DNA from: CAVVFX01 sp963777595
GTDB taxonomy: Bacteria > Acidobacteriota > Terriglobia > Bryobacterales > Bryobacteraceae
Assembly: GCA_963777595.1 (NCBI GenBank)
Contig: CAVZRE010000046.1
Span: 1-64,000 of the forward strand
Reading direction: 5' to 3'
Length of the DNA stretch: 64,000 bases
In this document: in pieces, positions 1 through 7,240 of the stretch
Layout: each line of letters opens with the position of its first letter
Position numbering within the stretch: position 1 is the stretch's first letter
Translations under genes and position numbers: made by a program
The notes under the pieces: generated by a model
What the model was told of the DNA's origin: nothing
The model's database searches: none
What the model saw: the letters and a program-made list of their open reading frames with translations, nothing else

Positions 1-28
1 GTGTTCTGGTTAACTCGTCAGCGTATTG

Positions 29-961
29 CTATTTGCCGGCGGCCGCGGCTGACGTAGCGAGACCGGCGCGCAGACTGTGGCCTGCGAAGGCCGCTGGGTC
101 GTAAGCGAGCCTTTCCATATACCTTTTCACCACGATTGCTACCGCCTCTCCGGAGAGGCGTTGCGCAAGCACCTGACCGTGGCGGTTCACGCGGCGGAAG
201 AGCGGTCCGGAGTCAATCGCCGCAGCGCTACGCCACGTATTGAGCGCCTGAACCGGACAGGCGGCCGGATCGGCTCCCCGCGGGATTCCCACCATTCTTC
301 CTTCGCCTTCCTGATCAGTCTTGCCCCGGCGAAGCTTCACCACTACGCCTTGGCGAGTCTCCTCGAAATCTTGGACGTCCAGGGCTACGAGTTCAGAGCG
401 TCGAAAGGCGCCGGTAAACCCCACAAGCAGCAGAGCGCGGTCGCGTTTGCCGAGCAGGGAATCGGGAAGCTGCTGGAGAATGACCCTGAGGTCGTCGACC
501 AGCACCGGCCTTTTGCGGACGGGAGCGATGCCGATCTCGCGCCGGAGTCCGGAGAGGAATTGCTTTACAGCCCAGGTTCGGGTAGGGGATTCGAAGCCGC
601 CCTGACTGTGGAACTGGCTGATGGCCGCGAGCCGCCGGGAGAGCGTATTCCACTTTTTCCGCTGATTCTTGGCAAGGTCGGTGCTGTAGAGAATTACGGT
701 CTGGGCGCTCGCCGGCAGCGCAGCGAAGGCGTGGCGCTCGCACCAGGCGCGGAACTCTTTCCAGTCGTGAGTGTAGGCGCGAAGGGTCGAGCCGGCGCGG
801 GCAGCCCGGAAGCTGGCTTCGGCTTGGACAAGCAGGCTGGCAAGAAGGTCGCCGCCTGGCATCGCGATCTGCAGGGACTCGGATCCATCGCAGGTCATAG
901 ATCTGCTCGTTTCGTCAGGTCGATGGCTTATCCCTAGCTCCGGCGACTGACAACAAGCCAC
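29..961 (-). pseudogene. Truncated Cre-like tyrosine recombinase
   Basis: The 310-residue product is a tyrosine site-specific recombinase. The N-terminal SAM-like core-binding domain spans about residues 45-140 and the catalytic domain starts near 150. Visible catalytic residues are Arg187 (GAFRRSEL), Lys214 (RRGKT) and the box II pair His295/Arg298 (GHSLRAG). The reading frame stops 12 residues after Arg298. The second His/Trp box and the nucleophilic Tyr, normally 25-45 residues further on, are therefore absent, and the 28 bases left before the window edge encode nothing like them in any frame. The layout of the N-domain (a WCxxH-type helix, then a short linker to the SRRLAAISQFH helix) resembles the Cre group. 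It is probably inactive in strand cleavage. The first Met is uncertain (Met22 and Met34 are alternatives). A lox-like palindrome lies just upstream. Confidence 0.8.
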
Positions 962-965
962 CAGC

Positions 966-1003
966 TCTGACCCGTGAGAACCTATATCTTCTCACGAGTC
1001 AGA
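966..1003. other. lox-like inverted repeat, candidate recombination site
   Basis: The left arm TCTGACCCGTGAGAA (966-980) and right arm TTCTCACGAGTCAGA (989-1003) are inverted copies matching at 14 of 15 positions. They are separated by an asymmetric 8-base spacer CCTATATC (981-988). Arms of 13 or more bases around an 8-base spacer are the geometry of loxP-type targets of Cre-family recombinases. The element sits 5 bases upstream of the first Met of the adjacent recombinase gene, between it and a divergent gene. An operator for the divergent promoters is the main alternative. Confidence 0.55.
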
Positions 1004-1083
1004 AGGCTTGGCATAGGCCGCCACGAAAATACCTGTAAACTATTGCATTTCGCGCAGGTGCGCGCTAACGTAGTGAGTAAGCC

Positions 1084-1593
1084 GTGCCCGCTAAGCCGTC
1101 CTGGTACAGTCACTTACCCAAAGTGATCGATGAACTCGAACGCTTGAACCGCCCTTTTGTCGATCGTGCGACCCTTCAGACGCTGCTTGGCGTCGGCCGT
1201 CGCCGAGCCCAAGAGATCCTGGCGCCTTGTGTGACCGATCGCGTTGGCGCCAACGGGTTAGCCGATCGCGAGGCGCTTATCCTCCATCTCCGTCATGTCG
1301 CCGAAGGTGAGCATGGCTATTACGAAAAGCAACGCCAGCGTAAAGTATCCGGCGTGCTGGCCGCCCTGAGAAAGGAGCGCCTCGAGCGCCCGCAACTTCT
1401 GGTTGCCGCGCCGGTCTCCATCTTGAACCAGGAGCTCACCGACCTTCCGGCCGGTGTCCGGTTGGAATCCGGCCGCATTACCGTAGAGTTCGAAGGGGCG
1501 CAGCAGGCGCTCGAGAAACTGCTCGCCATCGCCATGGCGGTCGCCAATAACTTCGAGAGCTTCGAGCGCCAGGTGCGCTCAGCCCAGGATTAA
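1084..1593 (+). CDS. Hypothetical protein with predicted N-terminal DNA-binding segment
   Basis: The 169-residue protein starts at GTG. I do not recognise a named family. Residues 25-50 (FVDRATLQTLLGVGRRRAQEIL) look like a helix-turn-helix, with a second basic helix around 75-100. The C-terminal part (about 115-165) has a short beta segment (VRLESGRITVEFEG) followed by a long helix. It is transcribed divergently from the truncated recombinase, and the lox-like palindrome lies between them, so a role as a small regulator or accessory factor of that former mobile element is possible. This is an inference from position only. Confidence 0.6.
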   Translation: MPAKPSWYSHLPKVIDELERLNRPFVDRATLQTLLGVGRRRAQEILAPCVTDRVGANGLADREALILHLRHVAEGEHGYYEKQRQRKVSGVLAALRKERLERPQLLVAAPVSILNQELTDLPAGVRLESGRITVEFEGAQQALEKLLAIAMAVANNFESFERQVRSAQD

Positions 1594-2094
1594 TGCGGTA
1601 GGCTGGGCCTGATCGTCGCGAACGTTGCAACTGTTCGCTTCAATACTCGGCCACAAACCGCTTGACTAGTTATCACTTAGGGCTAAGTTAACTCATTGAC
1701 AGCGGCATGAGAATCGGCCTAGAATCACGGTGGATGCGCCAAAATCGATTTTGGCCCCGCCATCCTACCCGCGTTTTCTGCTTTGCCCTGTTTGCAAGCT
1801 TCGTCTCCGGTTTTCGCTGTGACTTGTCCAGCGCCAATTAACGACGACCTGCTCATGAACGAGCGCAAACAACGTTCGGGTGAGAAGTTTGCCCGATCGA
1901 CAGCCGCTGCGGCTAAACGGGAAAGCCGTTCCTCAGACGTCATCCTAAGGAATGTAAAGCTATCAATACAAAAAGGGCGGAGATCTGTGCTTTCGCACCA
2001 GACTGGTTTTGCCTGACGCGGTTCACCCGAGCCGGGTCAATATTCCGGATCTCGCGGGCCGCTCTTCCATCGAATCAGACGGGATATCGTACCT
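1594..2094. other. Intergenic region with one doubtful small ORF
   Basis: This 501-base gap separates the 169-residue protein gene from the response regulator gene. It holds a strong promoter-like sequence at 1696-1725. It also holds a short open frame (ATG at 1855, end 2016, 53 basic residues, extendable to a TTG at 1783) that resembles nothing I recognise and may be chance. The rest could be an untranslated leader of about 360 bases for the response regulator. No RNA family was recognised. Confidence 0.4.
1675..1725 (+). promoter_or_regulatory. Predicted sigma-70 promoter with adjacent palindrome
   Basis: A consensus -35 TTGACA (1696-1701) is followed after 18 bases by TAGAAT (1720-1725), a 5/6 match to the -10 box. 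Eight bases upstream of the -35 is the palindrome ACTTAG-GG-CTAAGT (1675-1688), in the usual position for an activator or repressor site. Transcription would run rightward toward the response regulator at 2095. Confidence 0.5.
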
Positions 2095-2868
2095 GTGACC
2101 TTCAGTAAAGGAGTTGAGAACGCGAACAATCCGAACGGGCATACCGGAGAGGCGCAAGAAAAACCCGAAGGTCGCATTCTCATTGTCGACGATGACTATT
2201 CCTTGCGGCGAGTACTGCAGAGTACGTTCTTTATGGCCGGGTTTGACGTCACGGGAACAGCCTCCGGAGAAGAAGCCCTGGCGGTCGCGCGAGCGGTTCG
2301 TTACGACATTGTCCTGCTCAGCCTGCGGATACCAGGCAGAAGCGGGATTGAGATTTGCCGGGAATTACGACGGCGATTTCCCCGGCTTGCCATTCTGATT
2401 CTCACGGTCAGCGAAACCGAGGATGAGAAAATTGAGGCTCTTGATGCGGGAGCCGATGACTATATCACCAAACCGTTCCGGATGAATGAACTAATGGCTC
2501 GCGTGCGCGCCGCGTCCCGCCGGGCAAAGACCTTGATCGGAGTGAGCGATGAAGCGATCAGGATCGGCGACATCGAGTTGCAGCCTGCCAATCGGTTGGT
2601 CTATAAATCAAATTCGGCAGTCCATCTCACGCCGAAGGAATTCGATCTCCTTCACCACCTCATGGCCCATGCGGGGGTGCCGATCCCGCATTCCCAGTTG
2701 TTGAGCGCCGTCTGGGGAGCAGACTACGTTGACCGCGTGGAGTATCTCCGCACGATCGTCCGGCAATTGCGCAAGAAGTTGGGCGACGACCTCCGGGCTC
2801 CCAAGTACATTATGACTCGAAGCTACGTGGGATATCAGTTTGCCCGGGCCGAAAACAACCACAGATGA
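2095..2868 (+). CDS. OmpR/PhoB-family response regulator lacking the phospho-acceptor Asp
   Basis: The 257-residue protein begins with GTG. The receiver domain (about 27-140) has the acidic pocket VDDD (Asp32-34), the switch Thr104 and the conserved Lys126 in TKPF. The residue that should be the phosphorylated Asp is Ser76 (context DIVLLSLRIPG, codon AGC). The C-terminal winged-helix domain (about 155-250) is intact, with LTPKEFDLL, the recognition region RTIVRQLRKKLG and the terminal hairpin near SYVGYQF. It is therefore a typical DNA-binding regulator in build but cannot be phosphorylated in the standard way. No sensor kinase gene is adjacent. Its position at the edge of the polysaccharide locus suggests it regulates that locus. 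Confidence 0.9.
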   Translation: MTFSKGVENANNPNGHTGEAQEKPEGRILIVDDDYSLRRVLQSTFFMAGFDVTGTASGEEALAVARAVRYDIVLLSLRIPGRSGIEICRELRRRFPRLAILILTVSETEDEKIEALDAGADDYITKPFRMNELMARVRAASRRAKTLIGVSDEAIRIGDIELQPANRLVYKSNSAVHLTPKEFDLLHHLMAHAGVPIPHSQLLSAVWGADYVDRVEYLRTIVRQLRKKLGDDLRAPKYIMTRSYVGYQFARAENNHR

Positions 2869-2921
2869 CCGCTACGCTTTGCGTCCTGGCGGGCGTGCCT
2901 GGCGGAACCACAATCCTTATG

Positions 2922-3284
2922 TCATACAGGCTGCGGCTGCTGCACGCCTGCCGCTACCGATTTTCCCTCTGTAAAGCCGTCCCGTTCACGGGTCACGAAG
3001 TAGAGGAACGACAGAAATAAGACCAGGGCGATGCTGTATAGCAACAGTTCCCGCCGCTTGCGCTTGGCTCTTATCGCTCCTCGGGTGGCCCTGATCTCGC
3101 GCTCTACGCCAGGATGGGCGCTTGGGGACGACTCGGCCGGTGAGTTATTGAAGCGGAGAAAACGCCGGTTACAATTCCGGCAACGATAAGGGTAACAGCC
3201 GAAAATCGCGGCACAGCGTTCGAGGGGGCCCCGCCTGTGAGAGCGGTCTATGCGAGTAGTCTTACATTTAGGACACATCACCAT
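2922..3284 (-). CDS. Small zinc-ribbon membrane protein
   Basis: The 120-residue protein has an N-terminal zinc-ribbon with CPKC (Cys4, Cys7) and CRNC (Cys35, Cys38). A basic linker and a single predicted membrane helix (about 80-97) follow. The start overlaps the end of the NusG-like gene by 7 bases, so the two are translationally coupled. Function is unknown; similar small zinc-ribbon/TM proteins accompany polysaccharide loci. It is the last gene of a four-gene minus-strand set (J-domain, TPR, NusG-like, this). Confidence 0.7.
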   Translation of the reverse strand: MVMCPKCKTTRIDRSHRRGPLERCAAIFGCYPYRCRNCNRRFLRFNNSPAESSPSAHPGVEREIRATRGAIRAKRKRRELLLYSIALVLFLSFLYFVTRERDGFTEGKSVAAGVQQPQPV

Positions 3285-3820
3285 GTTTCCGGGCCTGACT
3301 TGTCATGACTTTGCTCAGCAGTGAGGTCGATCCAATCGCGCTCGATCTCAGCCGCGACCGAGCGTTGGAGAAGCGTCACGGAGATGACGACTCTGGACTT
3401 TCCGTCCTCGGCCTTGGCGACAATACCGTCGAGACCGGAGAGTGGCCCCTGCTTGATGCGTATGCGCTGTCCGGATCGAAGATAAGGCCACGGCGTAATC
3501 TTCAAGCGAGAGGACACGATGGTCTGAACGGCTTCTATTTCGGCCTCGCTTACAGGCGTGGGGGCTGCCCCAAAGCCGAGAATTTGGACTACGGCCGGCG
3601 CATCCAGGACTTTAAAATGCTCTCCCGGCCCGAACCTGCAGAATAAATATCCAGGAAAAACCGGGATGTCCAAAGCCTTCACACGGTCGGACCATCGCCG
3701 CCTTACCTGCCATGTCGGCAGGAACGGTTCCAAGCCCCGCGCTGAAAGCTCACTGGAGGCCCGAACTTCGCCTTTCGATTTGACTCGAACTGCATACCAT
3801 TCCTTTATTAAGGAATCCAC
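3278..3820 (-). CDS. NusG/RfaH-type transcription antiterminator (UpxY/LoaP-like)
   Basis: The 180-residue protein has an NGN domain (about 6-105) that opens with EWYAVRVKSKGE and contains the FPGYLFCRF motif (55-63) typical of specialised NusG paralogues. A KOW segment (GQRIRIKQGPLSGLDGIV, about 117-134) follows. Such paralogues bind RNA polymerase and keep it elongating through long surface-polysaccharide or antibiotic operons. The nearby plus-strand operon runs about 17 kb in one direction, which is a natural target. The gene starts 3 bases after the TPR gene ends and overlaps the zinc-ribbon gene. It is unlikely to be the housekeeping NusG, because secE and ribosomal genes are absent. Confidence 0.88.
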   Translation of the reverse strand: MDSLIKEWYAVRVKSKGEVRASSELSARGLEPFLPTWQVRRRWSDRVKALDIPVFPGYLFCRFGPGEHFKVLDAPAVVQILGFGAAPTPVSEAEIEAVQTIVSSRLKITPWPYLRSGQRIRIKQGPLSGLDGIVAKAEDGKSRVVISVTLLQRSVAAEIERDWIDLTAEQSHDKSGPETW

Positions 3821-3823
3821 AAT

Positions 3824-5098
3824 TCATAGTGATGGAGAAGGTCGAAAGTTCTCAGAATAAATAAGTGTGGGTGGGGCCGGCTTCAACGTGACTTTCCGCA
3901 GAACGATTGATCCTTCCATGCGGGTGGTTCCCGGAGCGCGCCTGTAGGCCAGGACTATATGAGCCATCCGGCAATTGGCTGGAGTCGCAAAGGTGAGTGC
4001 TCCCGAGGCTTCGCCTGTGGAAGGCAGTGAATGCGCGTCGATGAGGGTGCGCCGTACGGCCGGGTCCGAGATACGCCACTCCAGGCCGGAACCGGCGGAG
4101 ATGCCGGAGGTCTGGTAAGCGAACTCGAGTTTGTAGCGAATGTTTTCCTGCAGCGGCACAAACTGCCCCAAGAACTCGCAATCCTCGGGCTGACCGCCGG
4201 AAAATGCGAGTCGGAGCCCCCCGCCTTCATCGACGGAAGCACTGACGCCATCGGTGGGTTGCAGGCGCCAGTCAAACCCTCGTAAGATCGACGGCGCTCG
4301 AAAGTCGCCATTCGTCAGGACGATTCCTTGGGCCGGCTGTAAGGGCTCGGACGGAATCGCATGAGTATAGGCAAGACCATTCCAGATCACCAGCGCGCCG
4401 GCTGCGTCGCTCGATTGGATAAGCCGGTCGCAGGCCGTCAGCAGTAGTGGGACGTCGGAGGCTCGTGTAGCCGTGAGTAGTCGCCGGCTTACGGGCTGAA
4501 TGAGGTTGAGTCTGCCCTCATTGAGTAAATAAGAGAGATAAGCCGCCTGCACATCCTTTCGTCCGATGTTGAGCCGGTCGACCAGGGCGCCGTCTTCGGC
4601 GACTCTGCCGCAGAGGCGGAAAAGCGGCGTCGGATCGTCATGCACCAAGGCGGCGGCCTTCGCTGTCCAAAACCAAAACCTGTCAATCTCGTTGGCCCGA
4701 AAGTAATAGTTCGCAAGAGTCCAGCGAGGAAGGTATTGGGCATCTTCGCGAGCAGCGCGGAGCAGACATTGTTCAGCCTGTAATCGATCGCCCTCCTCTT
4801 CGTAATGAAGTCCCAATTCAATCCAGGACGCGGCGTCGGAAGGGTCGAGAGCGACGGCATGCCGTAAGGTTGCGATTGCGGTCCGCTGGTTGCCGGGGGG
4901 GTCGAGAAGCGCGAGGCGGACATAGTAGCCGGCCTGTCCCGGGGTGAAGGCGATAGCTCTCCTGATTCCTGGAACCGTCTGCTCGCGAAACCAGTAGTCC
5001 CCACACGCCAGCCGGACAGACCACGTCGAGGCGGCTATGGCACCGCCCAATATGACCGGGAACACGACGAAACGCGTGATGGCGTGGCACGACGACAT
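3824..5098 (-). CDS. Membrane-anchored TPR protein with C-terminal beta domain
   Basis: The 424-residue protein starts at the ATG that shares one base with the stop of the upstream J-domain gene. A longer frame to 5173 exists but would overlap that gene by 76 bases. An N-terminal hydrophobic helix (about 9-26) anchors or exports it. TPR-like helices follow (about 70-125, for example ALDPSDAASWIELGLHYEEE). The last 150 residues look like a beta-sandwich carbohydrate-binding fold (NGDFRAPSILRGFDWRL). TPR/CBM-like proteins of this build are frequent in acidobacterial and planctomycete polysaccharide loci. The exact role is unknown; assembly of the export machinery in the envelope is a reasonable guess. 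Confidence 0.75.
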   Translation of the reverse strand: MSSCHAITRFVVFPVILGGAIAASTWSVRLACGDYWFREQTVPGIRRAIAFTPGQAGYYVRLALLDPPGNQRTAIATLRHAVALDPSDAASWIELGLHYEEEGDRLQAEQCLLRAAREDAQYLPRWTLANYYFRANEIDRFWFWTAKAAALVHDDPTPLFRLCGRVAEDGALVDRLNIGRKDVQAAYLSYLLNEGRLNLIQPVSRRLLTATRASDVPLLLTACDRLIQSSDAAGALVIWNGLAYTHAIPSEPLQPAQGIVLTNGDFRAPSILRGFDWRLQPTDGVSASVDEGGGLRLAFSGGQPEDCEFLGQFVPLQENIRYKLEFAYQTSGISAGSGLEWRISDPAVRRTLIDAHSLPSTGEASGALTFATPANCRMAHIVLAYRRAPGTTRMEGSIVLRKVTLKPAPPTLIYSENFRPSPSL

Positions 5099-6156
5099 CA
5101 GGGCACCTGCTGGCGGATGAGGGTTGCCGTGCCGGAGCCGAGAGTGGCTTGCCGGCTGAATGCAGTCGTCCACCAGGATATGTAGAGAACATTAGGACCC
5201 CGCAGCGTCATTTCAGCCTGGCCTGTGGCGTTCTCTCTGGAGATCCAACCGAACCTGGCCGAAGTCGCCGAATCCGCCGCGCCGTGAATCTGAAAAACTA
5301 CATCCGGGGAGAGCGCCTGGTCCAGCACTTTGTACCGCGCATGGTAATTACCTGCCATCTCTCCGTCATTCCCCACAACTTGTAGCTCTACATACATGGC
5401 TGGGTATACTCCACGTTCGGCCACATCGCCGGGTTTAGGCGAATACAACCACCGCCCTATGAAAGACGGCTGGCCCGGCGCTGGCGGCAAAGCCCGTGGC
5501 GCGGATGGGACCGTCTCGGGCGAAGGCTCCGGAAGCGCCAGGACGATTGGGCGAATGTCCTCGAACGCCGGCTGGTGAGGTTCGGGTAAAGGAAGTTTGG
5601 GTTCCCACGATTCCTCCGTCAAGGGAGTTCGCGTGGCAGTCTGGAGTGGAGACGCCTTTGCGGCGGTCGAGCTTAGCCTGCGCCTGGGAGGACTGGAAGC
5701 CGCTTGGCGCATAGGCGCTACATCGTATTGTGAGGCCTTGGTGGGTAATTCATAATCCGGAACGGTTGAGCTCCGGTGCACAAAACTCCAGGCGCCTAAA
5801 GTGACGACAAAAGCGCCCATCAGAATCCAGAACCAATACCGAAGAGCAAACTCTGCGATTCCGACGACGCCTTCCCACTCCCCGGCTGTTGCCGTTGCAA
5901 GCATGGTGCGATTCCGGGCGGTAGCCTGGAGACGGTTCCCCAGCAGGAGAACGTCATCGTAATGCGAGCGCTGTCTCGGGTTCGTCAAAAGCCCGACTAT
6001 CTCTCCCAAACGAGTCATCTGGCGCTCAGCTACTTGTTTGAGAGCCGGGTCAAGCTGCCGATCGGGATGCAAGAGGCGCGCCATCATCTTATACGCCTGA
6101 CGGATATCTTCGAGAGACGCATCTTGCGGGACGCCGAGTTCTTCGTAGTAATTCAT
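5098..6156 (-). CDS. J-domain (DnaJ-like) membrane protein
   Basis: The 352-residue protein begins with a J domain (about 2-68) carrying the HPD motif at 30-32, needed to stimulate DnaK-type ATPases. A membrane helix lies near 107-125 (YWFWILMGAFVV). A Pro-rich linker (about 135-230) leads to a C-terminal beta-rich domain (about 235-352). There is no Gly/Phe region and no zinc-finger domain, so it is not the housekeeping DnaJ. The J domain would be cytoplasmic and the C-terminal domain periplasmic. It is the first gene of the minus-strand set with the TPR, NusG-like and zinc-ribbon genes and is divergent from the FecR-like gene. Confidence 0.8.
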   Translation of the reverse strand: MNYYEELGVPQDASLEDIRQAYKMMARLLHPDRQLDPALKQVAERQMTRLGEIVGLLTNPRQRSHYDDVLLLGNRLQATARNRTMLATATAGEWEGVVGIAEFALRYWFWILMGAFVVTLGAWSFVHRSSTVPDYELPTKASQYDVAPMRQAASSPPRRRLSSTAAKASPLQTATRTPLTEESWEPKLPLPEPHQPAFEDIRPIVLALPEPSPETVPSAPRALPPAPGQPSFIGRWLYSPKPGDVAERGVYPAMYVELQVVGNDGEMAGNYHARYKVLDQALSPDVVFQIHGAADSATSARFGWISRENATGQAEMTLRGPNVLYISWWTTAFSRQATLGSGTATLIRQQVP

Positions 6157-6177
6157 GCGGCGCGATTCTAATCATGT

Positions 6178-6255
6178 ATTACTAAAGCGATATTACTTAT
6201 GGGTAATACTGATGCGCGAAACACAGTGTCATAAGTAATTATATCGAGATTTACT
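6178..6255. promoter_or_regulatory. AT-rich divergent control region with repeated ATTACT motifs
   Basis: Between the J-domain gene (left) and the FecR-like gene (right), ATTACT or its complement AGTAAT occurs at 6178, 6192 and 6234, with near copies at 6205 (AATACT) and 6250 (TTTACT). Further exact copies at 6147 and 6328 lie just inside the two flanking genes. Two copies form a perfect 10-base inverted repeat, ATTACTTATG (6192-6201) and CATAAGTAAT (6230-6239). The base composition is far more AT-rich than the surroundings. This fits binding sites for a regulator of both transcripts. Confidence 0.45.
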
Positions 6256-6315
6256 AACTCAGCGCTACTTTTGTATTGTGTTGTAAATGACTATCTACTA
6301 TACTCGGAATCAAGA

Positions 6316-7215
6316 ATGCCGATTAGAAGTAATTACATGCTTCCTCTATTAAGTTCATTACTCGTGAGCGGCTGCTTGCTTGCAGCCACCGCGGCCCCTA
6401 CCTCGATCGGTAGTATCAAGTCATCTGGCGAGTTCCTGCTGGATCACTCGATGGTTCGTGGAAACAGCACTGTCTTTGACGGAGATGTCATCGAGACAAC
6501 CGCGGCGCGATCCGTCGTCGACCTCAACGGCGTGCGGATTACTCTGTCGCCTAACTCGCGCGCCAAAGTCTTTCGCGATCACACTATCTTAGAGAACGGC
6601 ACCGGCGTAGTAAGTAATGCAGGCAAACACTTCATTGAAGCTGCCACCTTACGAATTGTTTCTGCTACTAATGGTTCGGTGTTACAGGTCGAGACCTCCG
6701 GCCCGAAACACGTTTTGATTGCTGCGCGCAGCGGTTCGGCCGAAGTGCGGAATTCAACGGGCGTTTTGATCGCCAGCGTTCGCACCGGCATGCCGTTGGC
6801 CTTCGATCCGCAAGCGGGCGCTACCGCGGCAACGAATATGTCTGGAACGCTGAAAACCGTCGATGGCAAATTCTTCCTGACGGACGCTACGACGAATGTC
6901 ACCGTGGAGCTGCGCGGCTCAAATTTGGCAAAGTACTCCGGCAAAACCATCTCGATTACCGGGTCGATCATGAATAATGCGGCCGCCGCGAGCGGGGCGT
7001 CCGAAGTGATTCAGGTGACGTCGATTAATGCGGCCGGTGCGGCTGGGGCTGCTGGGGCTGCCGGAGCTGGATCTGCCGGAGCGGCTGCCGCGGCCGGTGG
7101 CCTGTCTACTGCCGCGACGGTTGCGATTGTGGCCGGCGTGGGCGTGGCCGGCGGCGTGGCCGGTTTGGCCTTGACCGGAAGCTTTAACGGCAGCTCACCC
7201 GTCAGCCGCCAATAA
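6316..7215 (+). CDS. FecR-like secreted protein with Ala/Gly-rich C-terminus
   Basis: The frame is open from 6271; the ATG at 6316 gives 299 residues and a clean signal peptide (about 1-27, with a possible lipobox VSGC at Cys20). Residues 30-150 resemble FecR-type domains: a GDVIETTAARSVVDL strand pattern, NGVRITLSPNSRAKV and a repeated beta structure. The C-terminus (about 235-290) is an Ala/Gly repeat stretch (AAGAAGAAG) ending in a hydrophobic Gly-rich helix (VAIVAGVGVAGGVAGLAL), probably a membrane segment. FecR-like proteins are common at the head of acidobacterial exopolysaccharide operons, where they may sense or bind polymer; the precise function is unknown. The promoter region with ATTACT motifs lies directly upstream. 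Confidence 0.7.
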   Translation: MPIRSNYMLPLLSSLLVSGCLLAATAAPTSIGSIKSSGEFLLDHSMVRGNSTVFDGDVIETTAARSVVDLNGVRITLSPNSRAKVFRDHTILENGTGVVSNAGKHFIEAATLRIVSATNGSVLQVETSGPKHVLIAARSGSAEVRNSTGVLIASVRTGMPLAFDPQAGATAATNMSGTLKTVDGKFFLTDATTNVTVELRGSNLAKYSGKTISITGSIMNNAAAASGASEVIQVTSINAAGAAGAAGAAGAGSAGAAAAAGGLSTAATVAIVAGVGVAGGVAGLALTGSFNGSSPVSRQ

Positions 7216-7240
7216 GGTTGGCTGTCTCCTACCTAGTAAC

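Noticed and set aside
77..937. Long plus-strand frame opposite the recombinase
   Set aside because: The minus-strand product has clear recombinase motifs; this frame has no recognisable domain and is its shadow.
1783..2016. Small basic ORF starting at TTG
   Set aside because: No ribosome site, no family resemblance and poor start codon; noted only within the intergenic entry.
7021..7110. Simple-sequence repeat of Ala/Gly codons
   Set aside because: It is the low-complexity Ala/Gly tail of the FecR-like protein, in frame, and not a separate element.
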